Origin: Novosphingobium fuchskuhlense
GTDB taxonomy: Bacteria > Pseudomonadota > Alphaproteobacteria > Sphingomonadales > Sphingomonadaceae
DNA: 64,000 bases
Assembly (NCBI RefSeq): GCF_001519075.1
Contig: NZ_KQ954244.1
Location: 1,967,090 to 2,031,089 of the forward strand
Reading direction: 5' to 3'
Every line of letters starts with the position of its first letter. Within the stretch, counting starts at the first letter, position 1. Below the pieces are notes generated by a model that was not told where the DNA came from, did no database searches, and worked only from the letters and a program-made list of their open reading frames with translations. Both the position numbers and the translations under genes were made by a program. Positions 17,244 to 26,588 of the stretch are shown here, piece by piece.

Positions 17244-18551
17244 TCATTCGAACTCCCATGCGCGTTCGCCGTGGCTGGTGAGGTCGAGGCCTTCGCGTTC
17301 CTCGTCCTCGGTCACGCGCATCGGGATCACCATGGCGACGGCGAGGGCACAGATCACGGTGCCGATCGCGCTCCACCCCGCGACGATACCGACACCGGCC
17401 CCCTGCGCGATGAGCTGGCGGACGAGCCCCATGCCCTCGTTGTAGCCGACACCGCCGAGCGAGGGTTCGAGGAACACGGCAAGGAGCAGCGAGCCGACAA
17501 TCCCGCCCATCCCGTGGACCGCGAAGACATCGAGCGAATCGTCGATTTCGAGGCGGCGCTTGACGAGGAGGATCATCGGATAGCAGACGAGCGCGGCAGC
17601 AATACCGAACAGGATCGCGGCACCGGGGGCGATGAAGCCGGCGGCGGGGGTCACCGTTGCCAGGCCCGCGATCGCCCCGGTGGCAAAGCCCACCGAGGTC
17701 GGCTTGCCAATGCTGAACTTCTCGATTGCCAGCCAGGCGAGGGCAGCGGCGCAGGCCGCGGCGTGGGTGTTGATGATGGCGGAAGCCGCATCATCGGTCG
17801 CGGCGAGCGACGAACCGCCGTTGAAGCCGAACCAGCCGACCCACAGCATGGCGGCGCCTGCCAAGGTCAGCGCGGGCGAGTGCGGCAGCATCTGCGTGCG
17901 CGGGAAACCCGTGCGCTTGCCCAGCAGCAGCGCGGCAACGAGGGCCGAGACCCCCGCCGTGGTGTGGACGACAATGCCGCCGGCGAAATCCATGGTGCCG
18001 AGGCGCGAGGCCAGCCAGCCGCCGCCCCAGATCCAGTGCGCGACGGGGGCGTAGACGATCACGCTCCACAGCGCGCAGAAGCCGACAACCCAGCCGAAGC
18101 GGGCGCGATCGACCCAGGCACCGACCATGAGGCCGGGGGTGATCAGCGCGAACATCATCTGGAACAGGGCGAAGGCGCTTTCGGGCACGAGCGTGCCTTC
18201 GCGCACATTGCCGAGTTGCAGCAGCATCCATGCCGAGCCACCGCCCAGCCAGCCGTTCGAGACCGGACCGAAGGCCAGCGTATAGCCTACCGCGATCCAC
18301 AGGAGTGAGGTGACCGAGGCAATCGCCCCCAGCTGGATCGCAACGGCAAGGAAGCCCTTGGCGCGCACGAGGCCGCCGTAGAAGAGCGAGAGGCCCGGGA
18401 GCGCCATCAGGAGGACGAGCGCCGAAGAGACGAGCAGCCATGCGGTGTCGCCGCTGTCAGCCGCGTCAAGCGCTTCGAGGGGCTGCGCATGGCCCAGCGC
18501 AGGCAGCGCAAGGGCGCTGGCCGCAAGGGCCATCGCGATGAATTTTCTCAT
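17244..18551 (-). CDS. amtB: Ammonium transporter
   Basis: This 435-residue polytopic membrane protein conducts ammonia. It starts with a cleavable signal peptide (MRKFIAMALAAS to GHAQ) as in Amt proteins. Family segments such as FYGGLVRAK, GGIVVHTTAGVSALVAALLLGKR and FAVHGMGGIVG are present; the conserved histidines of the pore lie in the latter two. The ATG at 18551 has GGGGGAGA 8 bases upstream and was preferred to an ATG at 18572. The usual partner glnK is not adjacent: the upstream gene is a dehydrogenase. Confidence 0.94.
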   Translation of the reverse strand: MRKFIAMALAASALALPALGHAQPLEALDAADSGDTAWLLVSSALVLLMALPGLSLFYGGLVRAKGFLAVAIQLGAIASVTSLLWIAVGYTLAFGPVSNGWLGGGSAWMLLQLGNVREGTLVPESAFALFQMMFALITPGLMVGAWVDRARFGWVVGFCALWSVIVYAPVAHWIWGGGWLASRLGTMDFAGGIVVHTTAGVSALVAALLLGKRTGFPRTQMLPHSPALTLAGAAMLWVGWFGFNGGSSLAATDDAASAIINTHAAACAAALAWLAIEKFSIGKPTSVGFATGAIAGLATVTPAAGFIAPGAAILFGIAAALVCYPMILLVKRRLEIDDSLDVFAVHGMGGIVGSLLLAVFLEPSLGGVGYNEGMGLVRQLIAQGAGVGIVAGWSAIGTVICALAVAMVIPMRVTEDEEREGLDLTSHGERAWEFE

Positions 18552-18596
18552 TATCTTGTCTCCCCCGCTCACGACCGGCGCGACCCGTTCTTCTTC

Positions 18597-19625
18597 TTAC
18601 GCCCAACCTTCCAGTACCTGATCGGGCGGACGGTGCCCATCAGCCCAAAAGCGGATATTGGCAATGATCTTGTCGCCCGAGGCAAGGCGGCCTTCGAAGG
18701 TTGCGCTGCCCATGTGCGGCAGGAGCGATACATTGCCGAGCGCGAGAAGCCGTGGATCGATCCTGGGTTCGTGCGCGAAGACATCGAGACCGGCACCGCC
18801 GATGCGGTTTTCCTGCAGCGCCTCGATCAGCGCGTTCTCGTCGACCACGTCGCCGCGCGCGGTGTTCACCAGATAGGCCTCGGGCTTCATCAGCGCGATG
18901 CGGCGCGCATCCATCAGGAAATGCGTTTCGGGCGTGGACGGGCAGTGCAGCGTGACGATGTCCGCCTCTCGCACGAGCGTGTCGACATCCGCCTCGTAGC
19001 GTGCGCCGACCATGCGTTCGAAGGCTTCGGGCAAGCGATGGCGGTTGTGGTAGACAATATCGAGCCCGAACGCGCGGGCGCGGTGCGCGACGGCCTGTCC
19101 GATGCGGCCCATGCCGATGATGCCGAGCCGCTTGCCGCTGATGCGGTGTCCGAGGAGAGTTGACGGCGCCCAGCCTGCCCAGTCGCCCGAACGGATGACG
19201 CGGCCGCCTTCGGCCAGGCGGCGCGAGACGGCGATGATCAGCGACATCGTCATGTCCGCCGTATCATCGGTGAAGACGCCCGGCGTATTGGTGACGATGA
19301 TCTTGCGCGCGCGCGCGGCAGCAAGGTCGATGTGGTCGGTCCCCGCGCCGAAGCTGGCGATCAGGCCCAGCTGCGGGCCGGCCGCCGCCAGCAGATCGGC
19401 ATCGATCCGGTCGGTTACGGTGGGGACAAGCACGTGGGCTTCGCTGACCGCTGCCTTGAGTTCCTCGGCGCTGAGCGGCTGGTCGTCCGTGCTCAGCGTG
19501 ACGTCGAACAGTTCGGTCATCCGCGCCTCGGTCTCGGGCAGGAGACGGCGGGTCACGACGACGCGCGGGCGGCCTTCGATCCGGCGGGTGGTCCGATAAT
19601 CTGTGCTGGGTTGAGCGGCCGACAT
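18597..19625 (-). CDS. D-isomer-specific 2-hydroxyacid dehydrogenase (glyoxylate/hydroxypyruvate reductase-like)
   Basis: This 342-residue NAD(P)-dependent dehydrogenase reduces a 2-keto acid to a D-2-hydroxy acid. The nucleotide-binding loop is GMGRIGQAVA. The catalytic Arg is in NTARGDVVDE, the Glu in FAHEP and the His in LLPHMGSAT. The sequence is closest in feel to GhrB/GyaR glyoxylate reductases, but lactate or glycerate analogues cannot be excluded. It lies 45 bases upstream of amtB on the same strand. Confidence 0.88.
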   Translation of the reverse strand: MSAAQPSTDYRTTRRIEGRPRVVVTRRLLPETEARMTELFDVTLSTDDQPLSAEELKAAVSEAHVLVPTVTDRIDADLLAAAGPQLGLIASFGAGTDHIDLAAARARKIIVTNTPGVFTDDTADMTMSLIIAVSRRLAEGGRVIRSGDWAGWAPSTLLGHRISGKRLGIIGMGRIGQAVAHRARAFGLDIVYHNRHRLPEAFERMVGARYEADVDTLVREADIVTLHCPSTPETHFLMDARRIALMKPEAYLVNTARGDVVDENALIEALQENRIGGAGLDVFAHEPRIDPRLLALGNVSLLPHMGSATFEGRLASGDKIIANIRFWADGHRPPDQVLEGWA

Positions 19626-19731
19626 GACTTTACCGCTATGCCGCCTCGCTACCTGTGGTCAAGCACCCGGTTGCCGTGCGCGGCGAATGCTGTATCGCAA
19701 CACGTATCGCGATGATGGAGGACAGGACTTC

Positions 19732-20202
19732 GTGCGGACTGGCAAACTCCGATTGGCAATCCTTGCGACGCTGTGCCTGGCCCTTGCCGGCGAGGCACGT
19801 GCGGCCGAGGACGATACCTTGCCGTATTGGGCATCGTTGAAAGGCCAGCCGGCAAACCTGAGGGTTGGGCCGGGGCGTGAGTATCGGATCAGCTGGGTCT
19901 ATGTGCGCGCGCCGTTGCCGGTGAAAGTTTTGCGCATGATTGGCGGGTGGCGCCTGATCGAAGACATCGACGGGACGCGCGGATGGATGCTTGCGCAATT
20001 CCTGACGCGAGGACGGGCCGCAACGGTGAAGGGCGGCATTGCCGAAATCCGCGAAAACGCTGACGGCACCGGCCGCATCCTGTGGCGGGCCGAGCCGGGC
20101 GTGACGGGCAAGCTGGGCGATTGCGGCCCCGCCTGGTGCAAGTTCGACGTCGAGGGTCGGCGCGGCTTTGTGGCCAAGGCCGCGGTGTGGGGCGCGGACT
20201 GA
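19732..20202 (+). CDS. Exported SH3-domain protein
   Basis: This 156-residue protein has a signal peptide (to GEARA) and bacterial SH3-like segments: NLRVGPGREYRISWVY then GGWRLIEDIDGTRGWML, and a second weaker one near WCKFDVEGRRGFV. Such domains usually bind cell wall or sit in periplasmic scaffolds. I chose the GTG at 19732, with GGAGG 10 bases upstream, because it places the signal peptide at the N-terminus. An ATG at 19687 is also in frame. It is divergent from the dehydrogenase. Confidence 0.8.
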   Translation: MRTGKLRLAILATLCLALAGEARAAEDDTLPYWASLKGQPANLRVGPGREYRISWVYVRAPLPVKVLRMIGGWRLIEDIDGTRGWMLAQFLTRGRAATVKGGIAEIRENADGTGRILWRAEPGVTGKLGDCGPAWCKFDVEGRRGFVAKAAVWGAD

Positions 20203-20227
20203 GGGGGCCTGCCGCGCAGACCCCCTC
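20201..20227. terminator. Bidirectional hairpin between convergent genes
   Basis: GAGGGGG plus CTGC (20201-20212) pairs with GCAG plus CCCCCTC (20216-20227) with one mismatch. It lies between the SH3 protein stop and the thiolase stop. No strong T run is present. Confidence 0.5.
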
Positions 20228-20243
20228 GCTTACGGATTCAGAC

Positions 20244-21440
20244 CTAGACGAGCTCGATCGCGACGGCGGTCGCCTCACCACCGCCGATGCACAGGCTGGC
20301 GACGCCGCGCTTCTTGCCGTGGCGCTGCAGCGCACCGATCAGCGTGGTGACGATGCGCGCGCCCGAGGCGCCGATGGGGTGGCCGAGCGCAGTGGCGCCG
20401 CCGTGGACGTTGATCTTCTCATGCGGGATGCCGAGATCGTGCATCGCGAACATGGCGACGCAGGCGAAGGCTTCGTTGACTTCGAACAGATCGACATCGG
20501 CAATCGACCAGCCGGCCTTGCCGAGCAGCTTGGTGATCGCGCCGACCGGGGCCGTGGTGAAGTCCTTGGGCGCCTGCGCATGCGCGGCCAATGCAACAAC
20601 GCGCGCGACGGGTTTCAGACCATCGGCAGCGGCGACGCTCTCGCGCGTGAGCACCATGGCGGCGGCACCGTCCGAGATCGAGGACGAGGTTGCAGCGGTG
20701 ATCGTGCCGTCCTTGGCGAAGGCGGGCTTGAGCGCAGGGATCTTGTCCGGCTTGCCCTTGCCGGGGGCCTCGTCGGTATCGACAATGGTCTCGCCAGCAC
20801 GGCTGGCGACTGTCACAGGCGTGATCTCCGCCGCGAAGGCACCTTCGGCAATCGCGGTCTGCGCGCGGCGCAGGGATTCGATGGCATAGGCATCCTGCTG
20901 CTCGCGCGTGAGCTGATAGGCGTTCGCGGTATCCTGCGCGAACGTGCCCATGGCGCGGCCGGGCTCGTAGGCGTCCTCGAGGCCATCGAGGAACATGTGA
21001 TCGTAGGCGGTATCGTGGCCGATGCGCGCGCCCGAGCGGTGCTTTTTGAGGAGGTAGGGCGCGTTGGTCATGCTTTCCATGCCGCCTGCCACGACCATGT
21101 CGATGCTGCCGGAGGCGAGCGCTTCGGCGCCCATGATCATCGCCTGCATGCCCGAACCGCAAACCTTGCCCACCGTCGTCGCCTCGACCGAGGCGGGAAG
21201 GCCAGCGTAAATCGCCGCCTGCCGTGCCGGGGCCTGGCCGAGACCGGCCGGGAGCACGCAGCCCATGTAGATGCGCTCGACCTTTTCGCCGGCGATGCCG
21301 GCGCGCTCGACCGCGGCCTTCACCGCCGTTGCGCCGAGCTGGGTGGCGGACACATCGGCGAGGGAACCCTGCATGGCGCCCATCGGCGTGCGGGCGAACG
21401 AGAGAATGACAACCGGATCGGCTGCGGAGAACTGGGCCAT
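20244..21440 (-). CDS. Acetyl-CoA C-acyltransferase (thiolase)
   Basis: This 398-residue thiolase condenses two acetyl-CoA to acetoacetyl-CoA or cleaves 3-ketoacyl-CoA. The acyl-accepting Cys is C94 in KVCGSGMQA. The catalytic pair is H354 in GHPIGASGAR and C384 in CIGGGEATA. Length and NVHGGATALGHPIG fit biosynthetic thiolases (PhaA/AtoB type). No phaB or fad gene is adjacent, so its pathway is open. Confidence 0.93.
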   Translation of the reverse strand: MAQFSAADPVVILSFARTPMGAMQGSLADVSATQLGATAVKAAVERAGIAGEKVERIYMGCVLPAGLGQAPARQAAIYAGLPASVEATTVGKVCGSGMQAMIMGAEALASGSIDMVVAGGMESMTNAPYLLKKHRSGARIGHDTAYDHMFLDGLEDAYEPGRAMGTFAQDTANAYQLTREQQDAYAIESLRRAQTAIAEGAFAAEITPVTVASRAGETIVDTDEAPGKGKPDKIPALKPAFAKDGTITAATSSSISDGAAAMVLTRESVAAADGLKPVARVVALAAHAQAPKDFTTAPVGAITKLLGKAGWSIADVDLFEVNEAFACVAMFAMHDLGIPHEKINVHGGATALGHPIGASGARIVTTLIGALQRHGKKRGVASLCIGGGEATAVAIELV

Positions 21441-21557
21441 GGGAGTGGTTCCTGTGCTAGGGGCGCGTTAAGGCCGCTTCGGCTATGGCAGATGTAGCCG
21501 CCGGGTCGGGCAATTTCAATTCACAGGGGGACGCAGAGCTATGCGGGAAGGGGCAGC

Positions 21558-22307
21558 ATGACGATTGTGCTGGTCCTTGGCGCGATGGTGCTTGGCGCGG
21601 TCGTCGGCAGTTTCATGGGGCTGGTGCTGGTGCGCCTGCCCGATGGACGTCCGCTCGTGATGGACCGGTCTGCCTGCGATACCTGCGACAAGGAGCTGGA
21701 GCCGGTCGAACTGATCCCTGTCGTGTCGTGGGTGATCCAGGGCGGGAAATGCCGCGAGTGCGGCTCTGCTATCGACCGCTGGCAGCTGGCGGCGGAAGTG
21801 GGCGGGGCTCTGATCGGCGCGATCGCCGTGCTGCTCAGCTATTTCCCGGTCTGGGCGATGCTGCTGGGCTGGCAGCTGCTGCTGCTTGCCATGCTGGACC
21901 TCAGGCATATGTGGCTGCCGCGCCAGCTTTCGGCGCTGCTGGGCGCCAGCGGCGCGCTGTTTGCGCTCGTGATGGGCTATTGGGCCGAGGACGTGATGAT
22001 CCTCGTCCAGTCGATCGTGGGCGGGGTGTTCGGGTTCGCGGTGCTGTGGCTGCTGGGGCAGGGCTATCTCGCATGGCGCGGGCAGGAAGGCATGGGCGGG
22101 GGTGACCCGCCGCTGATGGGGGCGATCGGGCTGTGGCTCGGGCCGCTGGGCGTGATCCACACACTGCTGTTGGCAAGCCTGGGCGGACTGGCGGTTGCGG
22201 CGGTGCTGTGGCGCGCCGGCCGCGACGTCAGACCCGATACCATGCTGCCGCTGGGTACCCTGCTGGCGGTGGCAGCCTGGCCGGTGTTCCTGTGGCAGGG
22301 CTTCTAG
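21558..22307 (+). CDS. Prepilin peptidase (A24 family, PilD-like)
   Basis: This 249-residue polytopic membrane protease cleaves type IV prepilin leaders and may N-methylate the new terminus. The N-terminal cytoplasmic loop carries two CxxC pairs (CDTC and CREC) as in bifunctional PilD. The first active-site Asp is in LDLRHMWLP and the second in the GxGD-type motif GGGDPPLMG. It is a candidate for processing the lone Flp pilin at 4074-4256. No assembly genes are adjacent. Confidence 0.9.
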   Translation: MTIVLVLGAMVLGAVVGSFMGLVLVRLPDGRPLVMDRSACDTCDKELEPVELIPVVSWVIQGGKCRECGSAIDRWQLAAEVGGALIGAIAVLLSYFPVWAMLLGWQLLLLAMLDLRHMWLPRQLSALLGASGALFALVMGYWAEDVMILVQSIVGGVFGFAVLWLLGQGYLAWRGQEGMGGGDPPLMGAIGLWLGPLGVIHTLLLASLGGLAVAAVLWRAGRDVRPDTMLPLGTLLAVAAWPVFLWQGF

Positions 22308-22349
22308 CCTGCGGTATCGCGCTGCCACCTGCAAACGACCGTCTGATTT

Positions 22350-22368
22350 GATAGTGAAAATCGTTATC
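22350..22368 (+). promoter_or_regulatory. Fur-box-like site upstream of nuoA
   Basis: GATAGTGAAAATCGTTATC matches the 19-bp Fur consensus GATAATGATAATCATTATC at 16 of 19 positions and is nearly palindromic. It lies about 170 bases before nuoA. Complex I uses many Fe-S clusters, so iron-dependent control is plausible. Confidence 0.5.
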
Positions 22369-22538
22369 ACATTTTGGGCAATCCCATGCACTGCCGCTGG
22401 GCGTGGAAAACTGCCGGATTGACCGTCTTCCACAGACAAAAGCGAGTTATTTGAGCCGCATCGTGCCATGCCGCACTTGCGCAGGAGCCCTGCCGGGACT
22501 AGGGCGCGGGCGACATAGAAACAGGCGAGTCAGGCCCC

Positions 22539-22937
22539 GTGACGCAATCACTGCCCCAATCACTGCCCTATCTCGCGCAATATCTGCCGATCCTCATCTT
22601 CCTCGGCATCGCGCTCGCGCTTTCGTGCGTGTTCGTGTTCCTGCCGATGGGTGTGGCGCGGCTGACCGGCGCGCACAATCCGAACGCCGAGAAGCTCAGC
22701 GAGTACGAGTGCGGCTTCCCGGCGTTCGAGGACCCGCGCAGCCAGTTCGACGTACGCTTCTATCTGGTCGCGATCCTGTTCATCATCTTCGACCTTGAAG
22801 CGGCGTTCCTGTTTCCCTGGGCGGTGAGCCTGAAGGAAAGCGGCTGGGCCGGCTGGGGCACGATGATGGTGTTCCTGTTCGAGCTGATCATCGGCTTCAT
22901 CTACGCCTGGAAGAAAGGCGCGCTGGATTGGGAATGA
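22539..22937 (+). CDS. nuoA: NADH-quinone oxidoreductase subunit A
   Basis: This 132-residue membrane subunit has three helices. [20 protein letters not shown] is the conserved loop next to the quinone site, and [11 protein letters not shown] is the second family motif. It begins with GTG and is the first gene of the nuo operon. The stop overlaps the nuoB ATG (ATGA). Confidence 0.95.
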   Translation: MTQSLPQSLPYLAQYLPILIFLGIALALSCVFVFLPMGVARLTGAHNPNAEKLSEYECGFPAFEDPRSQFDVRFYLVAILFIIFDLEAAFLFPWAVSLKESGWAGWGTMMVFLFELIIGFIYAWKKGALDWE

Positions 22938-23491
22938 GCAATATGACGTCCTCATCGATCATCCCGGCGACGGCGGCTGACATGCCGTCCGCGCCCGACG
23001 CCGCCTTTTTCGACAGCCTGAATGCCGAGGTTTCGGACAAGGGCTTCCTCGTCACCTCGACGGAAGAACTGTTTCAGTGGGCCCGCACCGGCTCGCTGTG
23101 GTGGATGACCTTTGGCCTTGCCTGCTGCGCGGTCGAGATGATCCACGTCAACATGCCGCGCTATGACATGGAGCGCTTCGGCGTCGCCCCGCGCGCCTCG
23201 CCGCGCCAGTCTGACGTGATGATCGTGGCCGGCACGCTGTGCAACAAGATGGCCCCGGCGCTGCGCAAGGTCTACGACCAGATGTCGGACCCCAAGTACG
23301 TCATCTCGATGGGCAGCTGCGCGAATGGCGGCGGCTACTACCACTACAGCTATTCGGTGGTGCGCGGCTGCGATCGCATCGTGCCGGTCGATATCTATGT
23401 CCCGGGCTGCCCGCCGACTGCGGAGGCCCTGCTTTACGGCGTGATGCAGCTGCAGCGTAAGATCCGCCGCGCGGGCACGCTGGAGCGTTGA
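22934..23491 (+). CDS. nuoB: NADH-quinone oxidoreductase subunit B
   Basis: This 185-residue peripheral-arm subunit binds cluster N2, the last [4Fe-4S] before quinone. Ligands are C64, C65 (GLACCAVEM), C129 (MGSCANGGG) and C159 ([11 protein letters not shown]). I chose the ATG at 22934, which overlaps the nuoA stop; a TTG six bases earlier is also in frame. The 30-residue N-terminal extension before the core is common in alphaproteobacteria. Confidence 0.96.
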   Translation: MSNMTSSSIIPATAADMPSAPDAAFFDSLNAEVSDKGFLVTSTEELFQWARTGSLWWMTFGLACCAVEMIHVNMPRYDMERFGVAPRASPRQSDVMIVAGTLCNKMAPALRKVYDQMSDPKYVISMGSCANGGGYYHYSYSVVRGCDRIVPVDIYVPGCPPTAEALLYGVMQLQRKIRRAGTLER

Positions 23492-23504
23492 GGGGTTTGC
23501 TGAG

Positions 23505-24383
23505 ATGACCGTGCTTCATTCCGCCCCCCGCTACGCACCGTTCGATGGTGTGCTGGAAACGCTGAGCGGCGCGCTGGGCGCTGATGTGATCTCCGCGCGC
23601 GAGCAGCATGGCGAGATCGTCATCCATGTCGTACGCGAGCGGATCGTCGAGGTGCTGCGCGCGCTTCGCGATACCCACGAGTACCAGCAGCTGATGGACA
23701 TCGCGGGTGCCGACTACCCTTCGCGGCCCGAGCGGTTCGAGGTGGTCTACTGCCTGCTCTCGCTCACCAGGAACCACCGCCTGATCGTCAAGGTCGCGAC
23801 CGACGAGGCGACTCCGGTGCCGACGGCGACGGTGCTCTGGCCCAATGCCGGCTGGTACGAGCGCGAGGTCTACGACATGTACGGCGTGCTGTTCGCCGGA
23901 CACCCGGATCTGCGCCGCATCCTGACCGACTATGGCTTCCAGGGCCATCCGTTCCGCAAGGACTTCCCGCTGACCGGCTATGTCGAGCTGCGCTATTCGG
24001 AAGAGGACAAGCGCGTCGTCTACGAGAAGGTGGAACTCGCCCAGGATCTGCGCCAGTTCGACTTCATGAGCCCGTGGGAAGGCGCAGATTACGTGCTGCC
24101 GGGTGACGAGAAGGCGGCAACGCCACCTCCGCCTCCGCCGCCACCTCCCCCTCCGGCGCCACCTCCCCCTCCGCCGCCACCTCCCCCTCCGCCGCCACCT
24201 CCCCCTCCGCCGCCACCTCCTCCGCCTCCGCCGCCCGCACCCGAGCCGGTGAAGGACGAGGCGCCGGCGCCGGCGCCGGCAAAGAAGCCGCGCGCCAAGA
24301 AGGCCGCGCCTGCCGAAGGTGAGGCTGCTGCCGAGAAGCCCAAGCGCACGCGCAAAAAGAAGACCGAAGGAGAAGGCGCATGA
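23505..24383 (+). CDS. nuoC: NADH-quinone oxidoreductase subunit C with polyproline tract and basic tail
   Basis: The first roughly 205 residues are a normal NuoC (30 kDa subunit) with [11 protein letters not shown] and the typical [23 protein letters not shown]. Then comes an unusual tail: 11 Pro (207-217), Ala, 26 Pro (219-244), then a Lys/Ala/Glu region with [11 protein letters not shown] and [10 protein letters not shown] to residue 292. Ribosomes would need EF-P to pass the proline run. The tail is probably surface-exposed. NuoC of other groups ends near residue 200-210. The stop overlaps the nuoD ATG (ATGA), so the tail is really translated in the operon. Confidence 0.95.
   Translation: MTVLHSAPRYAPFDGVLETLSGALGADVISAREQHGEIVIHVVRERIVEVLRALRDTHEYQQLMDIAGADYPSRPERFEVVYCLLSLTRNHRLIVKVATDEATPVPTATVLWPNAGWYEREVYDMYGVLFAGHPDLRRILTDYGFQGHPFRKDFPLTGYVELRYSEEDKRVVYEKVELAQDLRQFDFMSPWEGADYVLPGDEKAATPPPPPPPPPPPAPPPPPPPPPPPPPPPPPPPPPPPPPPAPEPVKDEAPAPAPAKKPRAKKAAPAEGEAAAEKPKRTRKKKTEGEGA
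24123..24236 (+). repeat. 18-bp tandem repeat encoding the NuoC proline run
   Basis: The unit CCACCTCCCCCTCCGCCG occurs three times exactly (24159-24212). Variant units flank it on both sides (24123-24158 and 24213-24236), giving about six copies. All units are multiples of 3 bases, so copy-number change keeps the frame and only alters the number of prolines. Confidence 0.9.
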
Positions 24384-25591
24384 GCCTCAGCCTTGAACAG
24401 TCGCCCACCACCGGCGACGAGGTCATTTCGAACTACACGATCAACTTCGGCCCCCAGCACCCGGCAGCGCACGGCGTGCTGCGCATGGTGATGGAGCTCG
24501 ACGGTGAGATCATCGAGCGCATCGATCCGCATGTCGGCCTGCTCCACCGCGGCACCGAGAAGCTGATCGAGCACAAGACCTATCTGCAGGCGCTCCCCTA
24601 TTTCGACCGGCTGGACTATTGCTCGCCGCTTGCGATGGAGCACTCCTATGTGCTGGCGGTCGAGAAGCTGCTCAACATCGAGGTGCCGTTGCGTGCCCAG
24701 TATTTGCGCGTGCTGTTTGCCGAGCTGACGCGCATCTGCAATCACATGCTGAACCTGGGCTCGCATGTCATGGACGTCGGCGCGATGACGCCGAACCTGT
24801 GGCTGTTCGAGATCCGCGAGGATTGCCTCAACTTCTTCGAACGCGCTTCGGGCGCGCGCATGCATGCGGCGTGGTTCCGCCCCGGCGGCGTGCATCAGGA
24901 CGTGCCGCTGAAGCTCCTGACGGACATTGCGGACTGGCTCGACACGCGCCTGCCGGAGTTGTTCGAGGACGCGATGAGCCTCGTCGTCGACAACCGCATC
25001 TTCAAGCAGCGCAATGTCGATATCGCGATTGTCAGCCGCGAGGACGCGATTGCCTGGGGCTTTTCGGGCCCGATGATCCGCGCGGCGGGCATTCCGTGGG
25101 ACTTGCGTAAGAGCCAGCCCTACGACGTCTATGACCGCATGGACTTCGAGATCCCGGTCGGCACGCGCTCGGATTGCTATGACCGGTTCATGGTCCGTGT
25201 GGAAGAAGTGCGCCAGTCCGCCCGCATCATGAAGCAGTGCCTTGCCGAAATGCCGGAAGGCCCGATTTCGAGCAGCGACCGCAAGGTGGTGCCGCCCAAG
25301 CGCGGCGAGATGAAGCAATCGATGGAAGCGCTGATCCATCACTTCAAGCTCTACACCGAAGGCTTCCATGTGCCGGCGGGCGAAGTCTACGTCGCGACCG
25401 AAAGCCCCAAGGGCGAGTTTGGCGTCTATCTGGTCTCGGACGGCTCGAACAAACCGTACCGCTGCAAGATCCGCCCGACCGCGTTTAGCCACCTGCAGGC
25501 GATGGACTTCATGTCGAAGGGCCACATGCTGCCCGACGCGACCGCCATTCTGGGCGCGATCGACGTGGTGTTCGGGGAGTGCGACCGGTGA
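24380..25591 (+). CDS. nuoD: NADH-quinone oxidoreductase subunit D
   Basis: This 403-residue 49 kDa-type subunit forms the quinone-binding pocket with Nuo[13 protein letters not shown] at the N-terminus is the beta-hairpin near the quinone site, and [12 protein letters not shown] and RSDCYDR follow. The length is standard. NuoC and NuoD are separate genes here. The stop overlaps the next GTG start by four bases (GTGA). Confidence 0.96.
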   Translation: MSLSLEQSPTTGDEVISNYTINFGPQHPAAHGVLRMVMELDGEIIERIDPHVGLLHRGTEKLIEHKTYLQALPYFDRLDYCSPLAMEHSYVLAVEKLLNIEVPLRAQYLRVLFAELTRICNHMLNLGSHVMDVGAMTPNLWLFEIREDCLNFFERASGARMHAAWFRPGGVHQDVPLKLLTDIADWLDTRLPELFEDAMSLVVDNRIFKQRNVDIAIVSREDAIAWGFSGPMIRAAGIPWDLRKSQPYDVYDRMDFEIPVGTRSDCYDRFMVRVEEVRQSARIMKQCLAEMPEGPISSSDRKVVPPKRGEMKQSMEALIHHFKLYTEGFHVPAGEVYVATESPKGEFGVYLVSDGSNKPYRCKIRPTAFSHLQAMDFMSKGHMLPDATAILGAIDVVFGECDR

Positions 25592-25920
25592 GCAAGCTCG
25601 CCACCGCCACGGCCATGATCGAGGCCTATAACGCGCAGGATGCGGACCTTTACGTATCCTACATGACCGACGATGCCTGCGAGGCGGGCTATCGCGGCAC
25701 GGTTGTGCGCGAAGGCAAGGAAGGCACGCGCGAGGGTCTCAAGAAGATGTTCGCCGAGTTCCCCGAGAACCGCGCCGAGATCGTCAAGGCTTACGAGCTG
25801 GGCGAATACGTCGTGCTGCACGAACTGGTGCGGCGTTCGGCGGCGGCGGAGCCGTTCGAGGTGCTCACGATCTACAGTTTCGAGGGCGACAAGTGCGCCC
25901 GCGTGGAGTTCATTCGCTGA
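25588..25920 (+). CDS. SnoaL-like / NTF2-fold small protein in the nuo operon
   Basis: This 110-residue protein starts [25 protein letters not shown] after a short lead, typical of SnoaL/NTF2-like domains (IEAYNARD...DVDAYLSLFAPD), and closes with [18 protein letters not shown]. The GTG start overlaps the nuoD stop and its stop overlaps the nuoE start, so it is made with complex I. The function is unknown: it could be an assembly or accessory factor, or an unrelated enzyme-like passenger. The fold call is from pattern recognition only. Confidence 0.78.
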   Translation: MSKLATATAMIEAYNAQDADLYVSYMTDDACEAGYRGTVVREGKEGTREGLKKMFAEFPENRAEIVKAYELGEYVVLHELVRRSAAAEPFEVLTIYSFEGDKCARVEFIR

Positions 25921-26588
25921 TGGCTGACCGTCATATCGAACCCGATACCCCCGAGCTCAGGGCGCGTTGGGGCAGCTTTGCCTGGACGGCGGAAAACGCT
26001 GAAAAGGCGAAGGAAATCATCGCGCGCTATCCGGCAGGGCGGCAGCGCTCGGCGGTGATGCCGCTGCTCGATCTGGCGCAGCGTCAGGTCGGCGCGGAAG
26101 AGAACACACAAGGCTGGCTGCCGATTCCGGTGATGGAGTACGTGGCGGAGCAGCTCGACATGCCGATCATCCGCGTGGTCGAGGTCGCGACGTTCTACAC
26201 GATGTACAACATCGCACCGATTGGCCGCTTCCACGTGCAGGTCTGCGGGACGACGCCGTGCATGTTGCGCGGATCTGACGATATCATGGCCGCGTGCAAG
26301 GCAAAGGGTCTCCACAAGGGCCACACCACCGAGGACGGCGTGTTCACGCTGACCGAAGTGGAATGCATGGGCAACTGCGCCTCCGCGCCGATGGTCCAGA
26401 TCAATGACGACAACTACGAGGATCTGACCGCGGCGGACATGACGCGCATCCTCGACGAGCTGGCGGCGGGCAAGCAGCCCAAGGCAGGCACACAGGCGCC
26501 GGGTCGCCACACCGTCGAGCCGCTGGGCGGGCCGACGAGCCTGACCGCGATGGTTTCCGCCAATCACGATTACCGGGGGGAATGGTGA
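25920..26588 (+). CDS. nuoE: NADH-quinone oxidoreductase subunit E
   Basis: This 222-residue 24 kDa-type subunit carries the [2Fe-2S] cluster N1a. Ligands are C109 and C114 (CGTTPC) and C149 and C153 (CMGNC). [12 protein letters not shown] is the family motif. About 50 residues after the core ([20 protein letters not shown] and on) make it longer than E. coli NuoE (166 residues). The start overlaps the previous stop (TGATG). Confidence 0.95.
   Translation: MADRHIEPDTPELRARWGSFAWTAENAEKAKEIIARYPAGRQRSAVMPLLDLAQRQVGAEENTQGWLPIPVMEYVAEQLDMPIIRVVEVATFYTMYNIAPIGRFHVQVCGTTPCMLRGSDDIMAACKAKGLHKGHTTEDGVFTLTEVECMGNCASAPMVQINDDNYEDLTAADMTRILDELAAGKQPKAGTQAPGRHTVEPLGGPTSLTAMVSANHDYRGEW

Noticed and set aside
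24123..24236. CRISPR-like direct repeats
   Set aside because: The units are 18 bp, contiguous, without spacers, and in frame in nuoC, so they encode proline.
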